Below are positions 7,776-15,926 of a stretch of 64,000 bases of DNA, one piece after another (position 1 is the first letter of the stretch; every line of letters begins with the position of its first letter). This DNA is from RGIG4608 sp045651165. GTDB taxonomy: Bacteria > Bacillota > Clostridia > Oscillospirales > CAG-272. Location: the NCBI GenBank assembly GCA_045651165.1, contig JAZRRX010000039.1:1-64000 (forward strand), in the 5' to 3' direction. Position numbers and translations under genes: made by a program. The notes beneath the pieces are model-generated. The model saw nothing but the letters and a program-made list of their open reading frames with translations. It was not told where the DNA came from and ran no database searches.

Positions 7776-10505
7776 ATGTTAGAACTTATTAACATTAAAA
7801 AAACATATGGTAAAGATGATGCAGCTGTACAAGCCTTAAAAGGTGTTAGCATTAAGTTTAGAGAGAGTGAATTTGTATCTATTCTTGGTCAATCAGGTTG
7901 CGGAAAGACCACACTTTTAAATATTATTGGAGGTCTTGACCAATATACAAGTGGAGATTTGGTGATAAATAACATCTCAACTAAAGATTATAATGATTCC
8001 GATTGGGATACTTATAGAAATCACTCTATTGGATTTATTTTCCAGAGTTACAATTTGATTTCTCATCAAACTGTTTTAGCAAACGTTGAGCTTGCATTGA
8101 CACTTAGTGGTATATCAAAGAACGAGAGAAGAAAACGCGCGGTTCAAGCACTTGATAAAGTGGGTCTTCGTTCCCAAATGAATAAGCGTCCAAATCAGCT
8201 TTCCGGTGGACAAATGCAGAGAGTTGCTATAGCGCGTGCTCTTATAAACAATCCCGATATTTTGCTTGCAGATGAACCCACTGGTGCTCTTGACTCAGAG
8301 ACAAGTGTTCAGGTTATGGATCTTTTAAAAGATATTGCCAAGGATAGACTTGTAATTATGGTTACTCATAATCCTGAGTTGGCTGAGCAATATTCCACAA
8401 GAATTATTAATCTTCATGATGGAAATCTTGTTGGAGACTCTAATCCTTTTGACGGTGTTATGAGCAATGAAGATTTGCTTGAAATCATAGAAGCGCGCAA
8501 AGCTACTAAAAAGAAGAAAAAATCATCAATGTCATTTTGGACTGCAATGTCACTTTCATTTAATAACTTGATGACTAAAAAAGGACGAACATTCTTAACT
8601 TCTTTTGCAGGATCTATTGGTATTATAGGTATCGCATTGATTTTAGCTGTGTCTACGGGTGTAGATGCCTACATTAAATCAATTGAGCAATCAACAATGT
8701 CATCTTACCCATTGCAGATTCAACAAAACACAATGGATCCCACATCTATGATGTCTTCCATGATGCAAAGCGCCGAATCTGCAAATCAGAAAAGAGAACC
8801 CGGTAAGATATATTCAAGTCAGATTATGGGACAAATGTTGTCCACAATGACTAATTCTGTGGCTACGAATAACTTGAAAAAATTCAAGGCGTTCCTTGAT
8901 TCAAACACCGAGTTGAGCAATCTTGTAACTGATATCAAGTATGAATATTCACCAAGCTGGAACATGTATTTGTTACAAGAGGATGGCACTTACAAGAATA
9001 GTTCTCAGGGTTTGAATGATATGTATGATTCAATGGGGCTTACAGGAACATCTAAAGATATGATGACTAGTATGACAGCTCTTATGGGAGCTTCTGCAAG
9101 TGTTACAGGATGGACAGAATTGATTGGTTCATCTGAATATATAGCAAGTGAATATGAATTAGTTGATGGTAGATTTCCTAATAATATTAATGAAATTGTA
9201 TTAATTGTAGACCAAAATAATCAAGTTTCTGACTATACTCTCTATGTTTTGGGAATTAGAGATTTTTCTGAGATTCAGCAATATATGGATGAAGCTATTA
9301 AAGCTCAATTGACAGGAACTAAGGTTGAATTCGATATTCCTGCTACCGATTATACTTATGAAGAAATCTATAATTTTGAATTTAAAGTTTTTTTAAATAG
9401 TGATAATTATGTTCTTGAAAATGACGTCATCAAAAAACTTGATTCAAATAATTCAAAGGATAACGAAATTTTGAATCAACGTCTTGACGAGGCTATGGAA
9501 TTAAAGATTGTTGGTATTATTCGTCCTTCAGAAGATACTATGAATATGGCGAACATAGGAACCATCGGTTATTTAACAGGTCTTAAAGATGAAATTATTA
9601 CAAAAGTAAACAATAGTGATGTTGTTAGAGCACAGCTCAAAAACAAAGAAGTAGATATGTTTACAGGTATCAAATTTGATTCAGAGGGCTATACCATGGA
9701 TAGTTTTCCTCTTATTAAGGATTTGATTGAAAAGTATCCTGGCATTGACACATCTTTTATTATTGATGCTATTGTAGATGAATTGAATATGCCTTATTTG
9801 AAGGATATTATTACTCAGTATGTTCCCACTAATGCTGAATCATTAATGAAGATGATCATTAATAAATTGAATGAAAATAAGATTACGGACAACACCTATG
9901 AAGAAAATCTAAAAGCTCTTGGATATGTCGACATAGAAAATCCAACATCTATTTCAATCTACCCTAAAGATTTTGAAGCTAAGGAACGTATAAATCAAAT
10001 TATTTCCGAATATAATAGTCAACAAAACGAGGATGATAGAATCATTTATAGTGATACTGTTGCCGTGCTTATGAGCTCCGTTACAACAATTATAGATGCA
10101 ATTTCTTATGTATTGATAGCGTTTGTTGCAATTTCCTTGGTAGTTTCATCAATTATGATTGGTATTATAACATATATCTCCGTTCTTGAACGAACCAAAG
10201 AAATTGGTATCTTAAGAGCAATTGGTGCTTCTAAACGCGATATCGCAAGAGTATTTAATGCAGAAACATTGTTTGTAGGATTTGTTGCTGGTATGATAGG
10301 TATTATTTGTTCACTTGGCTTGATAGTAATAATCAATATCATACTTTACCACTTTACAGGAATTGCAAATCTTCAAGCAGTTCTTGAACCCGTTCCTGCA
10401 ATTATTCTTGTTATTATTAGCATGGTTCTCACATTTGTTGCTGGTTTGTTCCCATCAAAGACTGCTTCCAACAAGGATCCCGTTATAGCTTTGAGAACGG
10501 AATAA
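7776..10505 (+). CDS. ABC transporter, ATPase fused to MacB/FtsX-type permease
   Basis: One 909-residue polypeptide. Residues 1-230 form a LolD/MacB-type ATPase with Walker A GQSGCGKTT (38-46), the signature LSGGQMQRVAIARAL and Walker B ILLADEPTGALDS. A membrane segment near residue 280 is followed by a very long extracytoplasmic domain (about 300-760). Three C-terminal segments (around TIIDAISYVLIAFVAISLVV, VAGMIGIICSLGLIVI and PAIILVIISMVLTFVAG) are typical of FtsX/MacB permeases. Such pumps act mechanically, moving peptides, lipids or antibiotics, or controlling hydrolases; the substrate here is unknown. The start of the outer domain is Met-rich. The next gene follows after 15 bases. Confidence 0.85.
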   Translation: MLELINIKKTYGKDDAAVQALKGVSIKFRESEFVSILGQSGCGKTTLLNIIGGLDQYTSGDLVINNISTKDYNDSDWDTYRNHSIGFIFQSYNLISHQTVLANVELALTLSGISKNERRKRAVQALDKVGLRSQMNKRPNQLSGGQMQRVAIARALINNPDILLADEPTGALDSETSVQVMDLLKDIAKDRLVIMVTHNPELAEQYSTRIINLHDGNLVGDSNPFDGVMSNEDLLEIIEARKATKKKKKSSMSFWTAMSLSFNNLMTKKGRTFLTSFAGSIGIIGIALILAVSTGVDAYIKSIEQSTMSSYPLQIQQNTMDPTSMMSSMMQSAESANQKREPGKIYSSQIMGQMLSTMTNSVATNNLKKFKAFLDSNTELSNLVTDIKYEYSPSWNMYLLQEDGTYKNSSQGLNDMYDSMGLTGTSKDMMTSMTALMGASASVTGWTELIGSSEYIASEYELVDGRFPNNINEIVLIVDQNNQVSDYTLYVLGIRDFSEIQQYMDEAIKAQLTGTKVEFDIPATDYTYEEIYNFEFKVFLNSDNYVLENDVIKKLDSNNSKDNEILNQRLDEAMELKIVGIIRPSEDTMNMANIGTIGYLTGLKDEIITKVNNSDVVRAQLKNKEVDMFTGIKFDSEGYTMDSFPLIKDLIEKYPGIDTSFIIDAIVDELNMPYLKDIITQYVPTNAESLMKMIINKLNENKITDNTYEENLKALGYVDIENPTSISIYPKDFEAKERINQIISEYNSQQNEDDRIIYSDTVAVLMSSVTTIIDAISYVLIAFVAISLVVSSIMIGIITYISVLERTKEIGILRAIGASKRDIARVFNAETLFVGFVAGMIGIICSLGLIVIINIILYHFTGIANLQAVLEPVPAIILVIISMVLTFVAGLFPSKTASNKDPVIALRTE

Positions 10506-10520
10506 TAGAAAGGATTAAAT

Positions 10521-10928
10521 ATGAGAAATTTCCTTATGAAATTTGTGGGAAAAATGAGAACATTCTTTTACGGAAGAAATGGTTTTGATGATCTTGCAAA
10601 GCTTAGTATGATATCATCTCTTGTTGTTTTCCTGATTTATGGCTTTTGGCCTCGTGGAATTGTTAAAACATTACTTTCACTTGTGTATTTGGGTTTGCTT
10701 ATATATGCTTATTTTAGAATTTTTTCTAAAAAGGTCTATAAAAGAGTTCAAGAGAATAAAAAATATCTTGGTGCAGTTCAAATGACTAAAACAAGATGGA
10801 AACAAAGAAAAACGCATAAATTCTATCGTTGTCCAAAGTGCAAAACTTGGCTTCGTTTGCCTAAGGGACGAGGCAAGATAACGATAACTTGTGTTAAATG
10901 TTCTACTAAATTTGATAAAAAAACATAA
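10521..10928 (+). CDS. Small membrane protein with C-terminal zinc ribbon
   Basis: The 135-residue protein has two hydrophobic segments (about 34-46 and 50-68), a basic linker and a C-terminal zinc-ribbon-like module. That module has CPKC in YRCPKCKTWLRLPKG and CVKC in TCVKCSTKF, resembling a rubredoxin-type knuckle pair. The function is unknown. It lies 15 bases after the ABC fusion with its own GAAAGGA site and is followed by a GC-rich hairpin, so the two genes probably form one unit and it may assist or sense for the transporter. Confidence 0.65.
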   Translation: MRNFLMKFVGKMRTFFYGRNGFDDLAKLSMISSLVVFLIYGFWPRGIVKTLLSLVYLGLLIYAYFRIFSKKVYKRVQENKKYLGAVQMTKTRWKQRKTHKFYRCPKCKTWLRLPKGRGKITITCVKCSTKFDKKT

Positions 10929-10934
10929 ATATAG

Positions 10935-10954
10935 GGGCGGTGGCAACACCGCCC
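10935..10954 (+). terminator. GC-rich terminator-like hairpin
   Basis: An 8-bp GC-rich stem (10935-10942 with 10947-10954) closes a GCAA tetraloop just after the zinc-ribbon gene. The T-run behind it is poor, so termination may be partial. Confidence 0.6.
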
Positions 10955-10978
10955 TTGTATTTATGTAATGTGCGATGG

Positions 10979-11012
10979 ATATAATCACATAAAAGAAAGG
11001 ATGTGATTATAT
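10979..11012. promoter_or_regulatory. 12-bp inverted repeat over the ribosome site and start of the BSH gene
   Basis: ATATAATCACAT (10979-10990) and ATGTGATTATAT (11001-11012) are perfect inverted repeats around a 10-base loop that holds the GAAAGG ribosome site. The 3' arm runs into the start codon at 11011. It could be a DNA operator or an mRNA hairpin affecting translation. Confidence 0.6.
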
Positions 11013-11985
11013 GTGTACTGCAATCAGTTTTAATGCAAAGAATCATTATTTTGGTCGAAATTTAGATTTAGAAAAAAGATATCATGAAAGTATTACTATA
11101 ACGCCAAGAAACTATATTTTTAATTTTAGATCAGGAGAAATATTGAGAAAGCATTATGCGTTTATTGGAACAGCTATGATTATAGATAATTATCCACTTT
11201 ATTACGATGCTACCAATGAGCACGGACTAAGTGTTGCTGGCTTAAATTTTGTGGGTAATGCGTATTTGAAAAAGAAACCTGAACACGGGAAAATTAATCT
11301 TGCACCATACGAACTTATTCCATATATTTTATGTAAAAGTAAAAGTGTTGATGAAAGTATCGAATTGCTAAAAAACATAGAATTAATTAACATTAGATTT
11401 AATGATGAATTACAAAATTCGGAGTTGCATTGGATTATATCGGACAAAAATAAGAGCATAGTTTTTGAATACATGGAAGATGGAGTTAAAATTCATGTTA
11501 ATTCGATAGGCGTTTTGACTAACAATCCACCGTTTGAATATCATATGATTAATTTGAATAATTATATCAGCATTTCAAATTCAGAGCCCGAGAATAAGTT
11601 TTCAGATAAAATTAATCTAAATGTTTATAGTCGGGGGATGGGAGCACTAGGATTGCCCGGTGATAATTCTTCCATGTCGAGATTTGTAAGATGCGCTTTT
11701 CACAAATTAAACTCAAGAAATTTAGATAATGATATTGAAGCAGTAAGTCAGTTTTTTCATATATTATCATCAGTTGAACAAGTGGAGGGAAGTGTGAAAA
11801 TTGGGAATAAATATGAACGAACACAATATACTAGTTGTTGTAATACCGATAAGGGTGTATATTATTATAAGACATACGAAAACAGTCAAATATCAGCCAT
11901 AAATATGCATAATGAAAATCTTGAAAACGATAAAATAATATTTTATGATATGAATTTTTGTCAACAAATCGCTTACGTTAATTAA
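11011..11985 (+). CDS. Choloylglycine hydrolase family enzyme (bile salt hydrolase-like)
   Basis: The 324-residue Ntn-hydrolase begins MCTAISF, so Cys2 becomes the N-terminal nucleophile once Met is removed. The other family active-site residues are visible: Arg16 and Asp19 (GRNLDLE), the Asn171/Asn172 pair (VLTNNPP) and Arg224 (NSSMSRFVR). Enzymes of this family hydrolyse amide bonds of glyco- or tauro-conjugated bile salts, penicillin V or related linear amides. No signal peptide is seen, as is usual for Bacillota bile salt hydrolases. Bile salt versus penicillin V specificity cannot be settled from motifs; gut origin favours bile salts. It stands alone behind an unusual inverted repeat. 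Confidence 0.88.
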   Translation: MCTAISFNAKNHYFGRNLDLEKRYHESITITPRNYIFNFRSGEILRKHYAFIGTAMIIDNYPLYYDATNEHGLSVAGLNFVGNAYLKKKPEHGKINLAPYELIPYILCKSKSVDESIELLKNIELINIRFNDELQNSELHWIISDKNKSIVFEYMEDGVKIHVNSIGVLTNNPPFEYHMINLNNYISISNSEPENKFSDKINLNVYSRGMGALGLPGDNSSMSRFVRCAFHKLNSRNLDNDIEAVSQFFHILSSVEQVEGSVKIGNKYERTQYTSCCNTDKGVYYYKTYENSQISAINMHNENLENDKIIFYDMNFCQQIAYVN

Positions 11986-12003
11986 TTTAGCCAAAGGCAA
12001 GTA

Positions 12004-12032
12004 TTGACAAATTTTGATATAAATGATAAAAT
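12004..12032 (+). promoter_or_regulatory. Strong promoter of the pilus operon
   Basis: A consensus TTGACA (12004-12009), a 17-base spacer and TAAAAT (12027-12032) with an extended TG motif. Transcription should start near 12039, about 10 bases before a long hairpin. Confidence 0.75.
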
Positions 12033-12049
12033 ATTTGCGTGATTTATCG

Positions 12050-12082
12050 TGGCGAGGTGATGACACCGTCATCATCTCGCCA
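12050..12082 (+). promoter_or_regulatory. Long leader hairpin before the pilus operon
   Basis: A 15-bp stem (12050-12064 with 12068-12082) has one G-U pair and a 3-base loop, and is followed by TATTTGCTTTTTG. It lies between the promoter and the first pilin gene, so it would form at the 5' end of the transcript. It may be an attenuator, a 5' stabiliser, or the terminator of the upstream hydrolase gene. Confidence 0.6.
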
Positions 12083-12107
12083 TATTTGCTTTTTGAAAGG
12101 TTATTTT

Positions 12108-12518
12108 ATGTTACATAAGAAAAAAGGATTTACCTTGACTGAAATTCTTGTGGTAATGTTGGTTTCAACATTGGTGCTAACTATGGTTGGAGGAACTATG
12201 GTTTTTATTACTACAAGAACAGGTGAATTAATTCATAATGCCGAGGAAATAAACACAGCACAAAATATTGAAAAATATCTTCGATATCTAGCGCAAGAAA
12301 CGGACGATATTAATTGTTTAGATATCAATAATGAAAGTTCTATGATTGTATGGAATGAGCAAAATGGAGATATAAATCATAATGGTAAAACTGTTTTTGA
12401 AAATACAGGGTTAACATTTTTTAACGTATGGTTAGAAGACGATTTTTTGAAATGTAAAATGAAATTTCAAAGTGGTAGAGAGTTTGAATTTATTGTGATA
12501 TATTTGGAGGAGAGCTAG
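12108..12518 (+). CDS. Type IV prepilin-like protein
   Basis: The 136-residue protein has a short basic leader MLHKKKG, then FTLTEILVVMLVSTLVLTMV. This is a class III signal: cleavage after the Gly by prepilin peptidase, methylation of Phe1, and Glu5 for assembly. The rest is a small hydrophilic domain with no Cys pair. I use ATG 12108 because GAAAGG (12095-12100) lies seven bases ahead; further upstream extensions run into the leader hairpin. It is the first gene of a seven-gene unit with its own peptidase and ATPase, so it is a pilin or pseudopilin of that machine. Confidence 0.88.
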   Translation: MLHKKKGFTLTEILVVMLVSTLVLTMVGGTMVFITTRTGELIHNAEEINTAQNIEKYLRYLAQETDDINCLDINNESSMIVWNEQNGDINHNGKTVFENTGLTFFNVWLEDDFLKCKMKFQSGREFEFIVIYLEES

Positions 12519-12520
12519 TA

Positions 12521-13264
12521 ATGGAGCAAAATCAATGTATTTTTGAATATTGTAATTTTGGAAATGGCTATTTAAAGATAGTTGTTCCAAAAGGCATTAA
12601 TAATTTAAATTCAAGTGAGATATTTATTGATCTTAGGGATTATCAAATTGAAAATGGAGTTATCACTAAAATTGATGATATTATAGTTAGAATTAAAGAA
12701 GAAATACAAAAATCAGGGATTTCCTCGTTATCTAAGATTATCCTTCTCTTGCGATGTTGCGATACATATCATACAGTATTGACGCTTCCGGTCAAGAACC
12801 GTTTGCATGCTAAGTATTTATATAACAAGACAATAAAAACAAGAGTGAATAACGATAAGTTTCAAATTGTCAATAATTACTATGATTATGGGGTAGGATA
12901 TATATTTAATACATATTGCATTTCCAAAGAGGTCATTTCATCTTTTTCAAAAATTGCCAAGAGATTGGGTACTGAAATTTCTCATGTTAAGCCGTTTGGT
13001 ATGTCATTGTGCGATTCGTTATCACACAAAGGTAATTATGTGTATTTCTATATTATGAAAAAGACTTGTACTATGATATTTGTTTCTGATATGAATTTGG
13101 TAACAAGTTATGACTTTGAATTTGAAAATAGCAAAACAATTATGAATATGTTTTTGCTTGTAGCTTCTAAATATGAGTTTGAATATAATTATCAACCTAT
13201 AACTCATTATGGTATAAGTAGTGATGAAGAAATAGAGTTGAATTTGGGACTTTCTAAACTGTAA
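12521..13264 (+). CDS. Divergent PilM-like pilus assembly protein (tentative)
   Basis: The 247-residue protein has no signal peptide or membrane segment. The layout LRDYQIENGVITKIDDI, then a predicted helix and KIILLLRCCDTYHTVLTLPV, recalls the PilM/actin-like fold of type IV pilus systems, where a strand-helix-strand block precedes an 'LP' loop. The C-terminal half (YVYFYIMKKTCTMIFVSDMNLV) resembles the beta-strand pattern of the PilM second domain. The ATP-binding glycine motifs are not evident. It starts two bases after the first pilin with a GGAGG inside the preceding coding end. It could equally be a lineage-specific pilus protein with no PilM ancestry. Confidence 0.45.
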   Translation: MEQNQCIFEYCNFGNGYLKIVVPKGINNLNSSEIFIDLRDYQIENGVITKIDDIIVRIKEEIQKSGISSLSKIILLLRCCDTYHTVLTLPVKNRLHAKYLYNKTIKTRVNNDKFQIVNNYYDYGVGYIFNTYCISKEVISSFSKIAKRLGTEISHVKPFGMSLCDSLSHKGNYVYFYIMKKTCTMIFVSDMNLVTSYDFEFENSKTIMNMFLLVASKYEFEYNYQPITHYGISSDEEIELNLGLSKL

Positions 13265-13315
13265 ATTCTAAAGAAAAGTAAAATTAGTGCAATAATTAAG
13301 GAAAGGTTTTTTGTT

Positions 13316-13732
13316 ATGCAAAGAAAAAGTATTCGTATAAGAAAAAAGCAAAAAGGTGTAACATTAATAGATACCATTGTAGCTATTGCTGTCTTTTCCA
13401 TAATTTCATTGGCACTATTCTCATCGGTTGTTGCCATGCAAAAAGTAGTTACTAGACAGGAAGAGTATGTTAAACTTGAAATGTTATGCCATGATATTAG
13501 TGCATATTTTGTACGTTATCCTGACAACTGGTATGAAATGTATTTTAGAGAAGGGGCGGAAAGTGGTCAATTCGCTTATCTAACAAATAATTTTAAGCCA
13601 ACAAACAAAGAGGAAGATGCGAGATACATTATCGAATTTTCGTCTGATACAATAAAATCTATTCGTAGTAAAGATGGGGAAAATACATTCGTTGAAAATG
13701 TTAAACTTCCTATTAAAGAGGAGGTTAATTAA
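13316..13732 (+). CDS. Type IV prepilin-like minor pilin
   Basis: The 138-residue protein starts with a 14-residue basic leader ending in KKQKG, followed by VTLIDTIVAIAVFSIISLAL. This is a class III signal in which position +5 is Asp rather than the usual Glu, a conservative change. A soluble domain rich in charged residues follows. The start at 13316 has AAGGAAAGG ahead. Its stop TAA shares a base with the ATG of the next small gene, so the two are translationally coupled. Probably a minor pilin or pseudopilin. Confidence 0.8.
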   Translation: MQRKSIRIRKKQKGVTLIDTIVAIAVFSIISLALFSSVVAMQKVVTRQEEYVKLEMLCHDISAYFVRYPDNWYEMYFREGAESGQFAYLTNNFKPTNKEEDARYIIEFSSDTIKSIRSKDGENTFVENVKLPIKEEVN

Positions 13733-13893
13733 TGAAAAACAAAAAGCAAAAAGGGTATGTGTTAGCTGTTGTATTAATTCTTGTTTTACTTATGACAATA
13801 ATTGTAGCATCGGCATTTACCATTTTGATGAGATATATGTTGTCAGCACAAGATAATTTACATAGTCTAAGTGAATTGTTCATTTTTATATAG
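13732..13893 (+). CDS. 53-residue PilX/GspK-like mini-pilin
   Basis: A short gene is read from ATG 13732 (overlapping the previous stop as TAATG) to TAG 13891. The protein is a basic leader MKNKKQKG, then YVLAVVLILVLLMTIIVASA and about 25 hydrophilic residues. The leader plus hydrophobic helix, and the absence of Glu5, match the N-terminus of PilX/GspK-type minor pilins, which usually continue for 150 residues or more. The next gene begins 16 bases later with its own ATGGAGG site, so there is no room for a longer body. It may be a genuine mini-pilin or a decayed one; an AGAGGAGG ribosome site argues that it is translated. Confidence 0.6.
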   Translation: MKNKKQKGYVLAVVLILVLLMTIIVASAFTILMRYMLSAQDNLHSLSELFIFI

Positions 13894-13909
13894 ATGGAGG
13901 CAAATATAA

Positions 13910-14722
13910 ATGCTTATATTTAAAGTTATATTTTCTATGTTGGCATTTGTGTTGGGGGCGTCCTTTGCTAGCTTTGCTGGGGTTGTGGGATTTAGATTTC
14001 CCAAGAGAATATCACTTGTAAAACCCAATTCGTATTGCCCACACTGCAGAAAAGAAATTAGAAAATGTGATAATATTCCAATATTATCTTGGATATTGCT
14101 AGGTGGCAAATGTAGATATTGTAATTCAAAGATTGGCGTTTTTTCGTTCTTGATTGAAATATTTGGTGGTATTGGCTTTATGCTGACTTATTTGCAATAT
14201 GGAGAAAGCTTTCAACATTTGCCATTATTTGTGACAGTGATGTTACTGATTTTTCTCTTTATAATCATATCCGCCATTGATTATGAAACACACGATATTT
14301 ACAATATTACATTGATAATATTCTTGTTTATTTCTATATTTATTTGTGCCTATCGCATAATTGTTTTTGATTCTAATGTTTGGTCACATCTCGGTGGAGC
14401 TATACTTGGATTTAGCTTTTTCGGGTCAGTCAAATTAATATCAAAGTTAATATTAAATAAAGATGCATTAGGTTCTGGAGATGTTTATCTCGTAGGAATT
14501 GGTGGTTTGATGATAGGCGCCTTTCCGTTATTAATTGCAATTATTATTGCAACATTTTTAGGATCAATAATTGAAATCATCAAAATTAAAACGAAAAAAT
14601 CTGAAAAAGAAGTCGAAATTGCTTTTGGTCCATATTTATTGCTTGGTATGGGTTTAATGGCAATATACGGCGATTCTATTATGAAATTCTATTGGGAGAT
14701 AATGTTAAATGCCATTATATAA
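13910..14722 (+). CDS. pilD: Prepilin peptidase (A24 family)
   Basis: This polytopic inner-membrane aspartic peptidase cleaves class III signals and often methylates the new N-terminus. The 270-residue protein has the N-terminal cytoplasmic zinc domain with two Cys pairs (YCPHC and CRYC). It then has about seven membrane segments carrying two catalytic aspartates, one in SAIDYETHD and one in GSGDVYLVGIGGLMIG. Both halves of the bifunctional enzyme are therefore present. It overlaps the following pilC by 14 bases. Its substrates are presumably the prepilins upstream and perhaps the orphan prepilin at 36-37 kb. Confidence 0.93.
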   Translation: MLIFKVIFSMLAFVLGASFASFAGVVGFRFPKRISLVKPNSYCPHCRKEIRKCDNIPILSWILLGGKCRYCNSKIGVFSFLIEIFGGIGFMLTYLQYGESFQHLPLFVTVMLLIFLFIIISAIDYETHDIYNITLIIFLFISIFICAYRIIVFDSNVWSHLGGAILGFSFFGSVKLISKLILNKDALGSGDVYLVGIGGLMIGAFPLLIAIIIATFLGSIIEIIKIKTKKSEKEVEIAFGPYLLLGMGLMAIYGDSIMKFYWEIMLNAII

Positions 14723-15914
14723 GTGTAAAGTTATTGATTTTTCTGGACAAAGGAAAACTATTATAAGAGAAGCTAATGACGAATTAATGTTAAAAGCGCA
14801 AATGCGCCAAGATAGAATACATATGCTGAATTATAAAATTCTTAAAGAAGAAAAAGAGAAAGAATTTTTTGCGCTCGGTGGTAGAGTCAAGTATAATGAG
14901 GTTATAACATTTTTACGTCAATTTTCTGTAATGCTTAAAGCTGGAATTCCAATCAGTGATTGCTTGAACAATCTTCACAGGCAAAAATATTCTAAAGCTT
15001 TTAAAAAGGTCTTGCAGAAGGTTTACCTTGATATTGAGTCAGGAGTATTACTTTCAACTGCTTTTGGTAAGCATTCAAATGTATTTCCAAGATTTTTTGT
15101 AAATATGGTTGCTATTGGTGAAGTTAGTGGTACACTCGATAGTGTCATGTCAAATATGGCAGATTATTATGAGAATGATCGAAAGATCAAGAAAAAGGCT
15201 TCGTCAGCTATGATATATCCCAAATTACTAATTGGAATGATAATAGTTGTGGTAATATTTCTTTGTTTGGTTGTAATACCACAATTTGAGTCAACAATTA
15301 TTCAACTTGGGGGAGAAGTGCCCACAATAACAAAAATAGTTATGGGAATTTCTCAATTTGTTCAAAACTATTTCTTTATTATTTTTCTTGGCTTTGCGTT
15401 TTTGATTTTTCTAATTGTATTATTTTTTAAGACCAACAAAGGCAGACATTTTAAAGATGCATTAATATTGCATCTACCAATTATATCAAAGATTGAAAAG
15501 AATCTTATAACGGCAAGGTTTTCAAGGGCATTCGTTATTCTATTAAAAAGTGGCATGACCATGATAGATATTCTTGAAAATTTGAGAAGAATGTTTGGAA
15601 ATCAAGTATATACAACAAAATTTGATTACGTTATCGAAGAAGTAAAGCGCGGAAAAAGAATTGCTACATCTATTGAGGCAACTAGATTATTTCCGCCTAT
15701 GTTGACAGAGATGATTAATGTGGGAGAACAAAGCGGCAATATCGAAGAGGTTCTTGAATCAACGGGTTCATATTTTGATGAACAGGTTGAGATGAGCATC
15801 GCCAAAGCTGTTTCAATTATTGAGCCGATTGCTATTATTATTCTTGGAATGGTTGTAGCTATTGTGGTGCTTTCAGTTATTGTTCCAATGATGTCCATGA
15901 TGAATTCGATTTAA
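14709..15914 (+). CDS. pilC: Type IV pilus/type II secretion inner-membrane platform protein
   Basis: The 401-residue GspF/PilC-family protein anchors the assembly ATPase at the membrane. It has the duplicated T2SSF domain: a first copy (FLRQFSVMLKAGIPISDCL, MVAIGEVSGTLDSVM) and a second (FSRAFVILLKSGMTMIDIL, MINVGEQSGNIEEVL). Three hydrophobic segments lie near residues 170-190, 218-240 and 370-395. The start ATG at 14709 overlaps the peptidase gene. It is followed after 12 bases by the ATPase gene, the reverse of the common pilB-pilC order. Confidence 0.95.
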   Translation: MPLYKCKVIDFSGQRKTIIREANDELMLKAQMRQDRIHMLNYKILKEEKEKEFFALGGRVKYNEVITFLRQFSVMLKAGIPISDCLNNLHRQKYSKAFKKVLQKVYLDIESGVLLSTAFGKHSNVFPRFFVNMVAIGEVSGTLDSVMSNMADYYENDRKIKKKASSAMIYPKLLIGMIIVVVIFLCLVVIPQFESTIIQLGGEVPTITKIVMGISQFVQNYFFIIFLGFAFLIFLIVLFFKTNKGRHFKDALILHLPIISKIEKNLITARFSRAFVILLKSGMTMIDILENLRRMFGNQVYTTKFDYVIEEVKRGKRIATSIEATRLFPPMLTEMINVGEQSGNIEEVLESTGSYFDEQVEMSIAKAVSIIEPIAIIILGMVVAIVVLSVIVPMMSMMNSI

Positions 15915-15926
15915 GGGAGGCAAAAA

